From positions 2,449,375 through 2,513,374 of the forward strand of contig NZ_VFOK01000001.1 in NCBI RefSeq assembly GCF_006716095.1: a stretch of DNA of 64,000 nt. The letters run 5' to 3'. The stretch is from Barrientosiimonas humi. Its GTDB lineage: Bacteria; Actinomycetota; Actinomycetes; Actinomycetales; Dermatophilaceae. Below, piece after piece: positions 37,309 through 47,478 of the stretch. The number at the start of each line of letters is the position of its first letter. Position 1 is the stretch's first letter. The position numbers and the translations under genes are program-made. Below the pieces are notes generated by a model. It saw nothing but the letters and a program-made list of their open reading frames with translations. It did no database searches and was not told the DNA's origin.

Positions 37309-39162
37309 CTACTCGACCGTGACCGACTTGGCCAGGTTGCGCGGCTGGTCGACGTCGAGGCCCTTGGCGCTGGACAGCTCCAGCGCGAAGACCTGCAGCG
37401 GCACCACGGTCAGCAGCGGCGCGAGCATCGGCGAGGTCGACGGCACCCGGATGATCTCGTCGGCGAACGGCTCGACCGCGGTGTCGCCGTGCTCGGCGAT
37501 CACCAGGGTGCGGGCGCCACGGGCGCGGATCTCCTGGATGTTGGAGACGACCTTGCCGTGCAGCCCGTGCGGGGTGCTCGGCCCGGGCACGACGATGAAC
37601 ACCGGCTGGCCCGGCTCGATCAGCGCGATCGGGCCGTGCTTGAGCTCGCCCGCGGCGAACCCCTCGGCGTGGATGTAGGCGAGCTCCTTGAGCTTCAGCG
37701 CCCCCTCCATCGCGACCGGGTATCCGACGTTGCGCCCGAGGAAGAGCACCGAGCGGGTGTCGGCCATGAACCGGGCGATCTCGCGCACCCGCTCCATGCC
37801 GTCGAGCAGCTCGGTGATCTTGCCGGGGATGTCGTGCAGCTCGGTCAGCACCTGCTGCGCGTCGTCGGCGTAGGACCCGCCGCGCAGCTGCGCCAGGTAG
37901 AGGCCGAGCACGTAGCAGGCGGTGATCTGCGCGAGGAACGCCTTGGTCGAGGCGACCGCGATCTCCGGCCCTGCGTGGGTGTAGAGCACGGCGTCGGACT
38001 CGCGCGGGATGGTCGAGCCGTGCGTGTTGCACACCGAGATGGTGAGTGCGCCCAGCTCGCGGGCGTGCTTCACGGCCATCAGCGTGTCCATCGTCTCGCC
38101 GGACTGGCTGATCGAGACGACCAGGGTGCGGTCGCTGACGATCGGGTCGCAGTAGCGGAACTCGTGGGCCAGCGACACCTCGACGGGGATGCGCGTCCAG
38201 TGCTCGATGGCGTACTTCGCGACCATCCCGGCGTACGCCGCCGTGCCGCACGCGACGATCGTGATCCGGTCGACCTGGCGCAGCTTGTCCTCGTCGATGC
38301 GCAGCTCGTCCAGCGTGAGCCGGCCCTGCTCGTCGGTGCGGCCGAGCAGGGTGTCGCCGACCGCCTGGGGCTGCTCGTTGATCTCCTTCTCCATGTAGGT
38401 GGAGTAGCCACCCTTCTCGGCGGCCGCGGCGTCCCAGTCGACGTGGTAGCGCTTGCCCTGCGCGGGCGTACCGTCGAAGTTGATGACCGTCGCGCCCTCG
38501 GGCGTGATCGTGACGATCTGGTCCTGCTCCAGCTCCATGGCCTCGCGGGTGTAGCCGATGAACGCCGCGACGTCGGAGCCGAGGAAGTTCTCGCCCTCGC
38601 CGAGGCCGACCACGAGCGGGCTGTTGCGCCGGGCGCCGACGACGACGTCGGGCTGGTCGGCGTGCACCGCGAGCAGCGTGAACGCGCCCTCCAGCGACTG
38701 CACGACCTCGCGCATCGCGGCGGTGAGGTCGCCGTCGTACGCCCGCGCCAGCAGGTGCGCCACGACCTCGGTGTCGGTCTCGCTGCTGAACTCCACGCCC
38801 TCGGCGACCAGCTCGGACTTCAGCGCGTGGAAGTTCTCGATGATCCCGTTGTGGATCAGCGCCAGCTTGCCGTCCTCGCCGCCGCGGTGCGGGTGGGCGT
38901 TGGCGTCGGTCGGGCCGCCGTGGGTCGCCCAGCGGGTGTGCCCGATGCCGGTGCCCGACTCGGGGAGGGGGGTCTCGGTGAGCGCCTCGCGCAGGTTGGC
39001 CAGCTTGCCGGCGCGCTTGTCGGTCGCGACCGACTCCCCGTCGACCAGCGCCACCCCGGCCGAGTCGTAGCCGCGGTACTCCAGGCGCGCGAGCCCCTCC
39101 ATGACGACCTCGAGGGCCTTGCCGTCGCCCCGCGGGCCGACATATCCGACGATTCCACACAT
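37309..39162 (-). CDS. glmS: Glutamine-fructose-6-phosphate aminotransferase (isomerising)
   Basis: Makes glucosamine 6-phosphate for peptidoglycan and mycothiol. The 617-residue protein begins MCGIVGYVG with the glutaminase nucleophile Cys2 and has [18 protein letters not shown]. The isomerase half has two SIS domains ([21 protein letters not shown] and [20 protein letters not shown]), and it ends [14 protein letters not shown] ends 7 bases before ATG 39162. No glmS ribozyme is possible in such a short leader. Confidence 0.98.
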   Translation of the reverse strand: MCGIVGYVGPRGDGKALEVVMEGLARLEYRGYDSAGVALVDGESVATDKRAGKLANLREALTETPLPESGTGIGHTRWATHGGPTDANAHPHRGGEDGKLALIHNGIIENFHALKSELVAEGVEFSSETDTEVVAHLLARAYDGDLTAAMREVVQSLEGAFTLLAVHADQPDVVVGARRNSPLVVGLGEGENFLGSDVAAFIGYTREAMELEQDQIVTITPEGATVINFDGTPAQGKRYHVDWDAAAAEKGGYSTYMEKEINEQPQAVGDTLLGRTDEQGRLTLDELRIDEDKLRQVDRITIVACGTAAYAGMVAKYAIEHWTRIPVEVSLAHEFRYCDPIVSDRTLVVSISQSGETMDTLMAVKHARELGALTISVCNTHGSTIPRESDAVLYTHAGPEIAVASTKAFLAQITACYVLGLYLAQLRGGSYADDAQQVLTELHDIPGKITELLDGMERVREIARFMADTRSVLFLGRNVGYPVAMEGALKLKELAYIHAEGFAAGELKHGPIALIEPGQPVFIVVPGPSTPHGLHGKVVSNIQEIRARGARTLVIAEHGDTAVEPFADEIIRVPSTSPMLAPLLTVVPLQVFALELSSAKGLDVDQPRNLAKSVTVE

Positions 39163-39169
39163 GAGGGGC

Positions 39170-39175
39170 AGCCTA
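39170..39175 (-). promoter_or_regulatory. Leaderless -10 box of glmS
   Basis: TAGGCT on the minus strand ends 7 bases before ATG 39162. Confidence 0.55.
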
Positions 39176-39228
39176 TTGCGTGCCCGACCGGGCCCACCCC
39201 GCCCGGTGCGGTCGGCAACAATGAGCCG

Positions 39229-40194
39229 GTGACCTCACCGTCAACGACCGCGCGGGAGACCTATCCGTCGCCGTACGTCGAGCTCGACCGGAGCGACTGG
39301 GCGCGGCTGCGCCGGGCGCACCCGATGAGCCTCGACGCCGACGACCTGCAGCGGTTGTCCGGCCTGGAGGAGCCGATCGACCTGCGCGAGGTCGAGGAGG
39401 TCTACCTCCCGGTCTCGCGGCTGCTGAACTTCTACGTCGGCGCCACCTCGGGGCTGCACCAGGTCACCTCCGACTTCCTCGGCGAGAGCCCCGCCAAGAC
39501 CCCGTTCATCATCGGCGTCGCCGGCTCGGTCGCGGTCGGCAAGTCGACGACCGCGCGCGTGCTGCGCGAGCTGCTGGCCCGGTGGGACGACACCCCGCGC
39601 GTCGAGCTCGTCACGACCGACGGGTTCCTCTTCCCCAACGCCGAGCTCGAACGCCGGGGACTGTTGGAGCGCAAGGGTTTTCCGGAGTCGTACGACCGCC
39701 GCGCCCTCGTCCGGTTCGTCGCCGAGGTGAAGTCGGGCAAGGCCGAGGTGACCGCCCCGGTCTACTCCCACCTGGTCTACGACATCGTCCCCGGCGAGCG
39801 CACCGTCATCCGCCAGCCCGACGTGCTCATCGTCGAGGGGCTCAACGTGCTGCAGCAGCCGGTCGTCACGCCCGAGCGCCGGTCACCGCTGGCCGTGTCG
39901 GACTTCTTCGACTTCTCGATCTACGTCGACGCCCGCGAGCGCGACATCCGCCGGTGGTACGTCAACCGCTTCCTCACCCTGCGCGGCACCGCCTTCGCCA
40001 ACCCCGACTCCTACTTCCACCGCTTCGCCGCGCTGTCCGACGACGAGGCCGTCGCGCGCGCGACGCAGATCTGGGAGTCGATCAACTACCCCAACCTCAT
40101 GCAGAACATCGTCCCGACCCGCAGCCGCGCGAGCCTGGTGATGCGCAAGCGCCCCGACCACACGGTCGGCCAGGTGTTCCTGCGCAAGCTCTGA
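39229..40194 (+). CDS. coaA: Type I pantothenate kinase
   Basis: Phosphorylates pantothenate in the first step of CoA synthesis. The 321-residue P-loop kinase has [20 protein letters not shown] (Walker A) and [46 protein letters not shown] and [18 protein letters not shown] follow. GTG 39229 is used, with AACAAT ending 6 bases before it. It is divergent from glmS. Confidence 0.97.
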   Translation: MTSPSTTARETYPSPYVELDRSDWARLRRAHPMSLDADDLQRLSGLEEPIDLREVEEVYLPVSRLLNFYVGATSGLHQVTSDFLGESPAKTPFIIGVAGSVAVGKSTTARVLRELLARWDDTPRVELVTTDGFLFPNAELERRGLLERKGFPESYDRRALVRFVAEVKSGKAEVTAPVYSHLVYDIVPGERTVIRQPDVLIVEGLNVLQQPVVTPERRSPLAVSDFFDFSIYVDARERDIRRWYVNRFLTLRGTAFANPDSYFHRFAALSDDEAVARATQIWESINYPNLMQNIVPTRSRASLVMRKRPDHTVGQVFLRKL

Positions 40195-40217
40195 CGGACG
40201 TACGGCCCTCGCCCGGC

Positions 40218-40676
40218 TCAGCGCCGGGCCGTGACGGTCGTGGCGGGTGAGAATGGCAACGGGTCGTCGATGGCTTGCGCTGATAGCTGCCGGCCGTTCA
40301 CGGTGAGCACGCGCGACCCCAGCGGTCCGGCCAGCCGCACCTCGATGCCGACGGTGTCCAGACTGGCGGTGCAGGCCTCGAGGTAGGTGACGGTGTTGCG
40401 GTCGACGACGTCGACGGTGACGACGACCCGCTCGCTGGTCTCCGTGGCGCGCACCTCGCCGATCTCGGTGGTCCCGGCGCAGTTGCTCACGGGCACCTCG
40501 AGGAGCAGGACGCGCTCGGCGCCCCGGACGTACTTCGCCGTGACCGACTGCGCGGGTCTGGTCGTCGTGCCCGGCGGTGGCAGGCTCATCGGAGAGTCCG
40601 GCGGCCGCAGCGAGCAGCCCGTGGCCGTGAGGGCGAGGAGCATTCCGGTCGCCAGGGGTGCGCCGCGGACCTTCAT
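40218..40676 (-). CDS. Lipoprotein of unknown function
   Basis: A 152-residue protein with a signal peptide ending in the lipobox TATGC (Cys21), a Pro-rich spacer, and a small beta-rich domain with a Cys pair ([11 protein letters not shown] and EACTASLD) that could form a disulfide. It ends [18 protein letters not shown] plus a short tail. ATG 40676 lies 8 bases past the stop of the upstream membrane protein, so they form an operon. No family is recognised. Confidence 0.75.
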   Translation of the reverse strand: MKVRGAPLATGMLLALTATGCSLRPPDSPMSLPPPGTTTRPAQSVTAKYVRGAERVLLLEVPVSNCAGTTEIGEVRATETSERVVVTVDVVDRNTVTYLEACTASLDTVGIEVRLAGPLGSRVLTVNGRQLSAQAIDDPLPFSPATTVTARR

Positions 40677-40683
40677 CGGACCG

Positions 40684-41031
40684 TCAGCGCCGGAAGCGCT
40701 CGCCCTCCTCGTCGACCAGGATGTCGTCGAAGTCGTCCTCGTCGTCGCTCTCGTCCCACTCCTCGACCTGCGGGTGGGACCGGCGTTCGAGTGCCCACAG
40801 GGCCAGCCAGACACCGGCGAAGACCGCGATCGCGCCGAGCATCCCGAGCGCGAATCCGACCAGCCCATAAAGGATCTGGGCGCCGTTGGTGGTGGGTTCG
40901 CCCAGCTCGTCGGTGGTCTCGGGCGCGAAGCCGACCGCCGCGTTGGCCGCGGCCACGCCGGCGAACACCGACAGGACGGCCGCCACGAACCAGTAGGCGA
41001 TCGCGACGGGGCGACGGTTGAGCAGGCGCAT
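40684..41031 (-). CDS. Two-helix membrane protein with acidic tail
   Basis: A 115-residue protein: [20 protein letters not shown] starts the first helix (about 9-33), a second helix lies at about 53-77, and the C-terminus is strongly acidic ([20 protein letters not shown]). CACAAT ends 7 bases before ATG 41031, divergent from fumC. Function is unknown. Confidence 0.75.
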   Translation of the reverse strand: MRLLNRRPVAIAYWFVAAVLSVFAGVAAANAAVGFAPETTDELGEPTTNGAQILYGLVGFALGMLGAIAVFAGVWLALWALERRSHPQVEEWDESDDEDDFDDILVDEEGERFRR

Positions 41032-41073
41032 GCCGCCTATTGTGACCGGTTCCGCGCGACGCATGATGGAGAC

Positions 41074-42483
41074 ATGTCGGAGACGCCTCGCACCGAGAAG
41101 AACACCCGCACCGAGCACGACTCCATGGGAGCCGTCGAGGTGCCCGCCGACGCGCTCTACGGCGCGCAGACCGCCCGGGCGGTGGAGAACTTCCCGATCT
41201 CGGGTCAGCCCGTGCCGCCGGAGATCGTCCACGCGCTCGCCCGGATCAAGGCGGCAGCCGCGGCGGAGAACGGGGCGAACGGCGTCCTCACCGCCGAGCA
41301 GGCCGACGCCATCGTGGCCGCGGCGGGCCGGGTGGCCGCGGGTGAGTACGACGACCACTTCCCGATCGACGTGTTCCAGACCGGCTCGGGCACCTCGACG
41401 AACATGAACGTCAACGAGGTGCTGTCGCACCTGGCGCAGCGCGACGCCGGCGTCACGGTGCACCCCAACGACCACGTCAACGCCGGCCAGTCCAGCAACG
41501 ACACGTTCCCGAGCGCGATCCGGCTGGCCGCAGCGGTCGCCGTGCGCGACCGGCTCGACCCGGCGCTGGCCACGCTGCAGGCGTCGCTGGAGCGCAAGGC
41601 CGGCGAGTTCGGGGACGTCGTGAAGGCCGGCCGCACCCACCTGATGGACGCGGTGCCGGTGACGATCGGCCAGGAGTTCGCCGGCTACGCCCGGCAGGTC
41701 GCGCTCGGGCGGCAGCGGATCCGCGAGGCGGCGGAGTACGTCCACGAGCTGCCCCTCGGCGGCACCGCCACCGGCACCGGGCTCAACGCCCGCCCCGGGT
41801 TCGCGAACGCCGTGATCCAGCGGCTGGCGCAGGAGACCGACCTGACCCTGCGCGAGGCCGACGACCACTTCGAGGCGCAGAGCAGCCAGGACGCGGTCGT
41901 GGCCCTCAGCGGCGCGCTGCGCACGCTCGCGGTGTCGCTGACCAAGATCTGCAACGACCTGCGCTGGATGGGCTCCGGCCCGCTCGCGGGGCTCGCCGAG
42001 CTGCACCTGCCCGACCTGCAGCCGGGCTCCAGCATCATGCCCGGCAAGGTCAACCCGGTGCTGCCGGAGGCCACGCTGATGGTGTGCGCCCAGGTGATCG
42101 GGCACGACACGACGATCACGATGGCCGGCGCCAGCGGCGCGTTCGAGCTCAACGTCATGCTGCCGGTCATCGGCCGGGCGGTGCTGGAGCAGATCACCTT
42201 CCTGGCCGGCGCCACCGAGACCCTCGCGACGCGGTGCATCGAGGGGCTGGAGGCCGACGCCGACCGCGCCCGCACCTTCGCCGAGTCCAGCCCGGCGATC
42301 GTGACCGCGCTGAACTCCTACATCGGCTACGAGGCCGCCGCCGCCGTCGCCAAGCAGGCGGTCAAGGAGGGCCGCACGATCCGTGAGGTCGTGATCGAGC
42401 GCGGCCACGTCGAGCGCGGCGACCTCACCGAGGCCCAGCTCGACGAGGCTCTCGACGTGCTGCGCATGGCCACGGGGCGCTAG
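41074..42483 (+). CDS. fumC: Class II fumarate hydratase
   Basis: Interconverts fumarate and malate in the TCA cycle. The 469-residue protein has [53 protein letters not shown] and the signature [11 protein letters not shown], with [17 protein letters not shown] between. CATGAT ends 6 bases before ATG 41074. A class II enzyme needs no iron-sulfur cluster. Confidence 0.97.
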   Translation: MSETPRTEKNTRTEHDSMGAVEVPADALYGAQTARAVENFPISGQPVPPEIVHALARIKAAAAAENGANGVLTAEQADAIVAAAGRVAAGEYDDHFPIDVFQTGSGTSTNMNVNEVLSHLAQRDAGVTVHPNDHVNAGQSSNDTFPSAIRLAAAVAVRDRLDPALATLQASLERKAGEFGDVVKAGRTHLMDAVPVTIGQEFAGYARQVALGRQRIREAAEYVHELPLGGTATGTGLNARPGFANAVIQRLAQETDLTLREADDHFEAQSSQDAVVALSGALRTLAVSLTKICNDLRWMGSGPLAGLAELHLPDLQPGSSIMPGKVNPVLPEATLMVCAQVIGHDTTITMAGASGAFELNVMLPVIGRAVLEQITFLAGATETLATRCIEGLEADADRARTFAESSPAIVTALNSYIGYEAAAAVAKQAVKEGRTIREVVIERGHVERGDLTEAQLDEALDVLRMATGR

Positions 42484-42620
42484 GCGTACGCCCTCGCCGC
42501 CCCGAGCTGGTCAAGCACGACGCGGCCAGGCTCGAGCGGTGAGCCGGATCGGTGATCGACCGTGCGCGCCGGCGCACTCCTGGTCACCGGTCCTGCTCAC
42601 CGATCCACCCCACCCGGGGA

Positions 42621-42777
42621 CCCAGCACGGCTCGGCGACGATGCCGGCAGGCCGGAGCGTGCGACGGGCTGCCGGAGGAGGAGCTGAACCGGGGAGCCCA
42701 GCACGGCTCGGCGACGATGCCGACGGGCGCGCAGCGAAGCAGGCGCCGGTCGGAGGAGGAGCCGAGCCAGAAGGAAC
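42621..42777. repeat. Structured 3' element after the transglycosylase gene, two copies of the covarying family
   Basis: Two units start cccagcacggctcggcgacg at 42621 and 42697. The first has stem CCGGCAG (42644-42650) / CTGCCGG (42669-42675) around the same 18-base loop found after guaB3. The second has an 11-bp stem with one mismatch (42720-42730 with 42743-42753). Both are followed by the conserved tail gaggaggag-c-gag; the second tail, ending gagccagaagga, runs to the stop codon at 42778. The stems differ in sequence at each site but remain paired. Confidence 0.85.
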
Positions 42778-43518
42778 TCAGTACCAGTGGGGGTTCTTGG
42801 AGTTCCAGAACGCGAGGGCGCCGCACGGGCTGCCGTACGACTGCTTGATGTAGGTCAGGCCCCACTCGATCTGGGTGGCGGGGTTGGTGCGCCAGTCCGG
42901 CCCGGCCGAGGCCATCTTGCCGGCGGGCAGCGACTGCGGGATGCCGTAGGCGCCCGAGGTCGGGTTGGTCGCGTTCACGCGCCAGTTGCTCTCGCCGACC
43001 CACAGCTGGTCGAGGCAGCCGAACTGGCCCTGGCCCCAGCCGTACTGGCTGAGCATGCCGCGCGCGATGGTGCGCGGGTCGCCGCTGACGACCGGGCGCT
43101 CGGCGTCGCGCGAGACGCGGTCGGCGCCCTGCGTGCGCGGCTCCTCGGTGGGCTCGGTGTCGAGCTTGTTGATCGCCGCGGCGCGTGCCTTGGCGGCCTT
43201 GGCGCTCTTGGACCGGGCCGACGCCTGTCGCTTGGCCTGCTCGCCGCGCGCCTTGCGCGAGGCCGCCTCGCGGGCGCCGCGCGCCTTCGCCTTGGCGCCG
43301 GCGGTGCCGTTCTCGTCGAGGCTGGTCACGCCGGCGCTGTGCGCCCGCGGCATCCCCATCGCGGCCTCCGGCGCGGCGGCGGCACGGTCGAAGCTGAACC
43401 CCGTGGAGTAGCCGGCGGCGCTGACGGCGAGCGCCGACAGGGTGGCGGTGGCCGCGACCGAGGGGCGGCGCAGCGGGTGACGCCGCTTGGCGCGGTGACG
43501 ACCGACGTGACGGGACAT
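42778..43518 (-). CDS. Secreted lytic transglycosylase-like protein
   Basis: A 246-residue secreted protein: Arg-rich N-region and signal/anchor helix (about 20-45), a long Ala/Lys/Arg-rich linker likely to be helical (about 75-130), and a C-terminal transglycosylase domain. That domain carries the catalytic Glu in WVGESNWRVNATNPTSGAYG, then IPQSLPAGKMASAGPDWRTN, and ends AFWNSKNPHWY. It cleaves peptidoglycan glycan strands. The promoter region has a MtrA-like box. A structured repeat begins at the stop codon. Confidence 0.9.
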   Translation of the reverse strand: MSRHVGRHRAKRRHPLRRPSVAATATLSALAVSAAGYSTGFSFDRAAAAPEAAMGMPRAHSAGVTSLDENGTAGAKAKARGAREAASRKARGEQAKRQASARSKSAKAAKARAAAINKLDTEPTEEPRTQGADRVSRDAERPVVSGDPRTIARGMLSQYGWGQGQFGCLDQLWVGESNWRVNATNPTSGAYGIPQSLPAGKMASAGPDWRTNPATQIEWGLTYIKQSYGSPCGALAFWNSKNPHWY

Positions 43519-43603
43519 GCGGGAAGGACCTCCTGGCGTCATGCGACGCCAGGGATGCGCCGATGTGCCGTTCTGCTGCGAACATGACTGCTGGCCACGG
43601 GGC

Positions 43604-43621
43604 CGTAACCATTTCGTGACC
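43604..43621. promoter_or_regulatory. Candidate MtrA binding site
   Basis: CGTAACC-N4-CGTGACC, a direct repeat with 11-base spacing resembling the MtrA recognition pattern (tandem GTAAC-like half sites). It lies about 85-105 bp before the cell-wall hydrolase start, a gene class MtrA is known to control in actinobacteria. Confidence 0.45.
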
Positions 43622-43689
43622 AGCGCGACCACCATGCCGGAAGCCGCCGCGGATGTCCAACCGGGGCCGAGCCCGCGCGACCCACGCTC

Positions 43690-43759
43690 GCATGAAACCG
43701 GGTTATGTGGCCCTGACCTCGATGCATCAGGGTCAGACGCACGAAACCCGGTTTCATGC
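43690..43759. repeat. 70-bp palindromic repeat, copy 3, reverse orientation
   Basis: Begins gcatgaaaccgggttatgtg and ends acccggtttcatgc; arms pair at about 24 of 29 positions. The core tgacctcgatgcatcagggt reads as the complement of the cores of the other two copies, so this copy is inverted. It lies between two same-strand genes. Confidence 0.9.
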
Positions 43760-43791
43760 ACGGGATCTCGACGTACGCCGGTGCCGGCTGC

Positions 43792-44010
43792 GCGTGATCC
43801 CACCACCGCCCAGGGCTCTCGTCACACGTCGGAGTCTTCGCGACGCGCTCCTCATCCCTGGGCGGTGCCGACGCTGCGCGTGATCCCACCACCGCCCAGG
43901 GCTCTCGTCACACGTCGGAGTCTTCGCGACGTGCTCCTCATCCCTGGGCGGTGCCGACGCTACGCGTGAGCCCACCACCGCCCAGGGCTCTCGTCACACG
44001 TCGGAGCCCT
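43792..44010. repeat. 86-bp tandem repeats that copy the phoH 3' end
   Basis: Units begin at 43792, 43878 and 43964, exactly 86 bp apart. The third runs into the phoH gene: gggctctcgtcacacgtcgg, covering the last codons and stop, is present in all three. The two full units also carry a perfect 12-bp inverted repeat (CACCGCCCAGGG / CCCTGGGCGGTG) with the copied codons in its loop of about 40 bases. The organisation matches that at guaA. Confidence 0.9.
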
Positions 44011-45337
44011 CCAGCAGGTCCGTCACCAGCGCCGCGATGGGGCTGCGCTCGGAGCGGTGCAGCGTGACGTGGCCGAACAGCGGGTGGCCCTTGAGCTTCT
44101 CGATGACTGCGGCGACGCCGTCGTGCCGGCCGACCCGCAGGTTGTCGCGCTGCGCCACGTCGTGGGTCAGCACCACGCGGGAGTTCTGCCCCACCCGCGA
44201 CAGCACCGTCAGCAACACGTTGCGCTCCAGCGACTGCGCCTCGTCGACCACGACGAACGCGTCGTGCAGCGACCTGCCCCGGATGTGGGTCAGCGGCAGC
44301 ACCTCGAGCAGCTCACGGTCGACGACCTCCTCGACCACCTCGCGCGAGCACACCGCCCCCAGCGTGTCGAACACCGCCTGGGCCCACGGGCCCATCTTCT
44401 CGTTCTCGGTGCCGGGCAGGTATCCGAGCTCCTGGCCGCCGACGGCGTACAGCGGGCGGAAGACGATGACCTTGCGGTGCTGCCGACGCTCCATGACCGC
44501 CTCGAGCCCGGCGCACAGCGCGAGCGCCGACTTGCCGGTGCCGGCGCGCCCGCCCAGCGACACGATGCCCACGTCCGGGTCCAGCAGCAGGTCCAGCGCG
44601 ATGCGCTGCTCGGCGCTGCGCCCGTGCAGACCGAACGCGTCACGATCACCCCGCACCAGGCGTACGGACTTGTCGGCCATGACCCGGCCCAGCGCGCTCC
44701 CCCGCCCGCCGAGCAGCACCACGCCCGTGTTGCAGGGGAGGTCGGCGGCCTGCGCCAGCTCCACCCGGCTGTCCTCGTAGAGCGTGTCGAGCTCGGCGTC
44801 GGTGGCCTCCAGCTCCTGGATGCCGGTCCAGCCGGAGTCGACCGCGAGCTCGGCGCGGTACTCCTCGGCCGGCAGCCCCACCGCCGAGGCCTTGACCCGC
44901 ATCGGCAGGTCCTTCGAGACGACCGTGACGTCGTGCCCCTCGTTGGCGAGGTTGCGCGACACCGCGAGGATGCGCGTGTCGTTGTCGCCCAGCCGGAACC
45001 CGGCCGGCAGCGACTCGGGGTCGGTGTGGTTCAGCTCGACGCGCAGCGACCCGCCGTCACCGATCGGCACCGGCGAGTCCAGCTGACCGTGCTCGACCCG
45101 CAGCTCGTCGAGGATCCGCAGCGCCTGCCGCGCGAAGTAGCCCAGCTCCGGGTGGTGACGTTTGGCCTCCAGCTCGGTCACGACCACGACCGGGAGCACC
45201 ACCTCGTGCTCGGCGAACCGGGTCATCGCCCGGGGGTCGGAGAGCAGCACCGAGGTGTCGAGCACGAACGTGCGCTGCGAGGGTGCCGTGGACGCGGATG
45301 CCTGCGAGGAACGGGAGGACTGCCGGGCAGATGCCAT
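43994..45337 (-). CDS. phoH2: PhoH2-type PIN-PhoH fusion, RNase/helicase
   Basis: A 447-residue fusion: PIN ribonuclease domain at about 22-165 with Asp27 (FVLDTSVLL), Glu55 (VTELEAK), Asp118/Asp120 and Asp143. The PhoH ATPase domain at about 235-440 has Walker A GRAGTGKS (263-270), [20 protein letters not shown] and DEAQ (365-368). PhoH2 proteins unwind and cleave RNA in an ATP-dependent way. In mycobacteria phoH2 follows an antitoxin gene phoAT; no such gene is visible here. AAGGAG lies 8 bases before ATG 45337. The last codons are tandemly repeated downstream. Confidence 0.94.
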   Translation of the reverse strand: MASARQSSRSSQASASTAPSQRTFVLDTSVLLSDPRAMTRFAEHEVVLPVVVVTELEAKRHHPELGYFARQALRILDELRVEHGQLDSPVPIGDGGSLRVELNHTDPESLPAGFRLGDNDTRILAVSRNLANEGHDVTVVSKDLPMRVKASAVGLPAEEYRAELAVDSGWTGIQELEATDAELDTLYEDSRVELAQAADLPCNTGVVLLGGRGSALGRVMADKSVRLVRGDRDAFGLHGRSAEQRIALDLLLDPDVGIVSLGGRAGTGKSALALCAGLEAVMERRQHRKVIVFRPLYAVGGQELGYLPGTENEKMGPWAQAVFDTLGAVCSREVVEEVVDRELLEVLPLTHIRGRSLHDAFVVVDEAQSLERNVLLTVLSRVGQNSRVVLTHDVAQRDNLRVGRHDGVAAVIEKLKGHPLFGHVTLHRSERSPIAALVTDLLEGSDV

Positions 45338-45758
45338 GGTCGAATCTCCTTGCCGCCGCGGGCGATTCCCGCGTCGGCCTACTCTCGGACGAGGTGCCGG
45401 GACCGAGCCCCCACGAGACGGTGGAGCCGGTGCCGGCCCTCCGTCCGGAGCAACGTTCGCTCCATGTGATGGGCCTCCCGAACACGAGGACGGGTGTTCT
45501 CGTGTCGCTGCCGACGCTACGACCTCCGCGCCCTTGCACCGCATATCCGGACGGCGTGGCGCCGACCTTTCGACGCACGTTCGTACGCCGTTCACCGCCT
45601 GCCGTGATCACCCCGCCGGCGAGCGCTCCGACCACCCAGCCCATTTCGTACGACAACGCACGATCTGAGAAGCCCGCCCCCGGGATCCCGGGCCGGCTCT
45701 CCACATTTCGGACGTCAACGCACGATCTGCGCCGACCGCTTCGTCAGCCGCCGAACCC
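45338..45758. other. 421-bp region between uppS and phoH2
   Basis: No convincing gene. It contains the phoH2 leader, with a 7-bp hairpin ACACGAG / CTCGTGT (45482-45505), and copy 2 of the composite direct-repeat element (45643-45732). A short duplication (tcagccgccgaaccc, tcaggcgccgaacc) abuts the uppS stop. No riboswitch consensus was recognised in the long leader. Confidence 0.6.
45643..45732. repeat. Direct-repeat/palindrome composite element, copy 2
   Basis: Arms CATTTCGTACGACAACGCAC-GATCTGAG (45643-45670) and CATTTCGGACGTCAACGCAC-GATCTGCG (45705-45732) flank the 14-bp palindrome CCCGGGATCCCGGG (45680-45693). Arm spacing is 62 bp against 64 in copy 1. It lies 26 bases past the uppS stop. 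Confidence 0.85.
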
Positions 45759-46523
45759 TCAGGCGCCGAACCGCCGCTCCCGCTCGGCGTACGCCCGCAG
45801 CGCGCGCAAGAAGTCGACGCGGCGGAAGTCGGGCCAGTAGGCCTCGCAGAAGTAGAACTCCGAGTGCGTGCTCTGCCACAGCAGGAAGCCGCCGAGCCGC
45901 TGCTCGCCCGAGGTGCGGATCACCAGGTCGGGGTCGGGCTGGCCCTTGGTGTAGAGGTGCCCGGCGATGGTGTCGACGTCGATGACCTCGGCAAGCTCCT
46001 CGAGCGTGGTGCCGCGCGACGCGTGCTCCTGCAGCAGCGAGCGCACCGCGTCGGCGATCTCCTGCCGCCCGCCGTAGCCCACCGCGATGTTGACCACCAG
46101 CCCGTCGACCTCGCGGGTGGCGTCGGCCGCCGACTTCAGCTTCAGGGTCGTCTGCTGCGGCAGCAGGTCGAGCGCGCCCACGGCGTTGATCCGCCAGCGC
46201 TTCTCCCCCGCCAGGTCGCTCACGACGTCCTCGATGATCGTGAGCAGCGGCGCCAGCTCGGCCTGCGGGCGGTTGAGGTTGTCGGTCGACAGCAGCCACA
46301 GCGTGACGACCTCGACACCCACCTCCTCGCACCACCCGAGGAAGGGCTTGATGTTGTCGGCGCCCGCGCGGTGCCCGGTCTGCGTGTCGTGGCCGCGCAG
46401 CTTGGCCCAGCGCCGGTTGCCGTCGAGCATCACCCCGACGTGCCGCGGCAGCTTCTCGGTCGGGAGCGAGCGGCTGAGATTGCGTTCGTACGCCCGATAC
46501 AACAGATCGAACGGCCCTGCCAT
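45759..46523 (-). CDS. uppS: Isoprenyl transferase (cis-prenyltransferase)
   Basis: Adds isoprene units to a prenyl diphosphate to make the wall lipid carrier. The 254-residue enzyme has the catalytic Asp in GVMLDGNRRWAK, LWLLSTDNLNRP, NIAVGYGGRQEI and the C-terminal DLVIRTSGEQRLGGFLLWQS. It aligns best with the short-chain (Z-farnesyl) actinobacterial group near hemolysin III, so the product length is uncertain. AGGAG lies 6 bases before ATG 46523; GTG 46544 is an alternative. Confidence 0.94.
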   Translation of the reverse strand: MAGPFDLLYRAYERNLSRSLPTEKLPRHVGVMLDGNRRWAKLRGHDTQTGHRAGADNIKPFLGWCEEVGVEVVTLWLLSTDNLNRPQAELAPLLTIIEDVVSDLAGEKRWRINAVGALDLLPQQTTLKLKSAADATREVDGLVVNIAVGYGGRQEIADAVRSLLQEHASRGTTLEELAEVIDVDTIAGHLYTKGQPDPDLVIRTSGEQRLGGFLLWQSTHSEFYFCEAYWPDFRRVDFLRALRAYAERERRFGA

Positions 46524-46742
46524 CTCCAGCTCCTGACTGTTCACCGACGCCCCCAGCACCGTACCCCTCGCCACCCTTCGCCCGCCGGTCACCGTGCGCA
46601 CCCGCAGGCAACCCGCACACCCGGCCGGCCCTGAGATCCCCGGCCCGAGCACGTGAGCTTCGCAGACACTGACGCAGCCGAGCGCCGGTCGGTTGCAGCC
46701 TGGTCGCCACGGTGCGTGCGGCCGGCTCCCAGCCGCACGCCG

Positions 46743-46748
46743 TACTCT
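46743..46748 (+). promoter_or_regulatory. Leaderless -10 box of the hemolysin III gene
   Basis: TACTCT ends 7 bases before ATG 46756. Confidence 0.6.
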
Positions 46749-46755
46749 TCGGTAC

Positions 46756-47478
46756 ATGGCCCGCACCGGAGACGCCGTCGCCGAGACGCTCGATCAGGCG
46801 AGCGAGTCTGCGCGCGAGCTCGCGGCGTACGTCAAGCCCCGGCTGCGCGGGTGGCTGCACCTGGGCATGGCGCCGCTGGCGCTGGCGGCCTCGATCGTGC
46901 TCATCGTGCTGGCGCCGACCACGCGCGGCCGCATCGGCGCGCTGGTCTTCGGGATCTCGGCGGTGCTGCTGTTCACCACCTCGGCCGTCTATCACCGGGG
47001 TCGCTGGTCACCGCGCGTGCTGGCCGTGCTGAAGCGGTGGGACCACTCCAACATCTTCCTGATCATCGCCGGCACCTACACGCCGTTCGCGCTCACCCTG
47101 CTGCCGCCCGACCAGGCCCGCACGCTGCTGATCATCGTCTGGTCCGGGGCGCTGGTCGGGGTGGCCTTCCGCATCCTGTGGGTCGGGGCGCCGCGCTGGC
47201 TCTACGTCCCGGTGTACGTCGCGCTCGGCTGGGTGGCGGTGTTCTACTTCGGGCCGATGCTGCAGCACGGCGGCGTCGCCGTGGTCGCGCTGATCGCGAC
47301 CGGCGGGCTGCTGTACACGCTCGGCGCCGTGGTCTACGGCCTCAAGCGGCCCGACCCCTCACCCCGCTGGTTCGGCTTCCACGAGGTGTTCCACACCTTC
47401 ACGGTGCTGGCGTTCGTCGCGCACTACGTCGCGGCGTCGCTCGCGATCTACTCCGGGGCGTCGGGCGCGCTGGCCTGA
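46756..47478 (+). CDS. Hemolysin III / TrhA family membrane protein
   Basis: A 240-residue protein with seven predicted helices. The family's conserved residues are seen in AVYHRGRWSPRVLAVLKRWD, DHSNIFLIIAGTYTPF and the C-terminal FHEVFHTFTVLAFVAHY, giving the Ser, Asp and His residues of the presumed metal site. The role is uncertain (membrane homeostasis has been proposed for relatives). The last 31 bases overlap the convergent small membrane protein gene. Confidence 0.92.
   Translation: MARTGDAVAETLDQASESARELAAYVKPRLRGWLHLGMAPLALAASIVLIVLAPTTRGRIGALVFGISAVLLFTTSAVYHRGRWSPRVLAVLKRWDHSNIFLIIAGTYTPFALTLLPPDQARTLLIIVWSGALVGVAFRILWVGAPRWLYVPVYVALGWVAVFYFGPMLQHGGVAVVALIATGGLLYTLGAVVYGLKRPDPSPRWFGFHEVFHTFTVLAFVAHYVAASLAIYSGASGALA

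Larger units (their letters stand above)
43519..43993. other. 475-bp intergenic region: hydrolase promoter and repeats
   Basis: No gene is seen. From left to right it holds a short hairpin GGCGTC / GACGCC (43538-43553) in the hydrolase leader, a MtrA-like box (43604-43621), copy 3 of the 70-bp palindrome (43690-43759), and two full 86-bp repeats (43792-43963) leading into the phoH 3' end. Confidence 0.8.

Noticed and set aside
45338-45650. A c-di-AMP (ydaO-type) riboswitch before phoH2 or before the transglycosylase gene
   Set aside because: Such riboswitches precede wall hydrolases in actinobacteria, but the conserved motif blocks could not be found in either leader.
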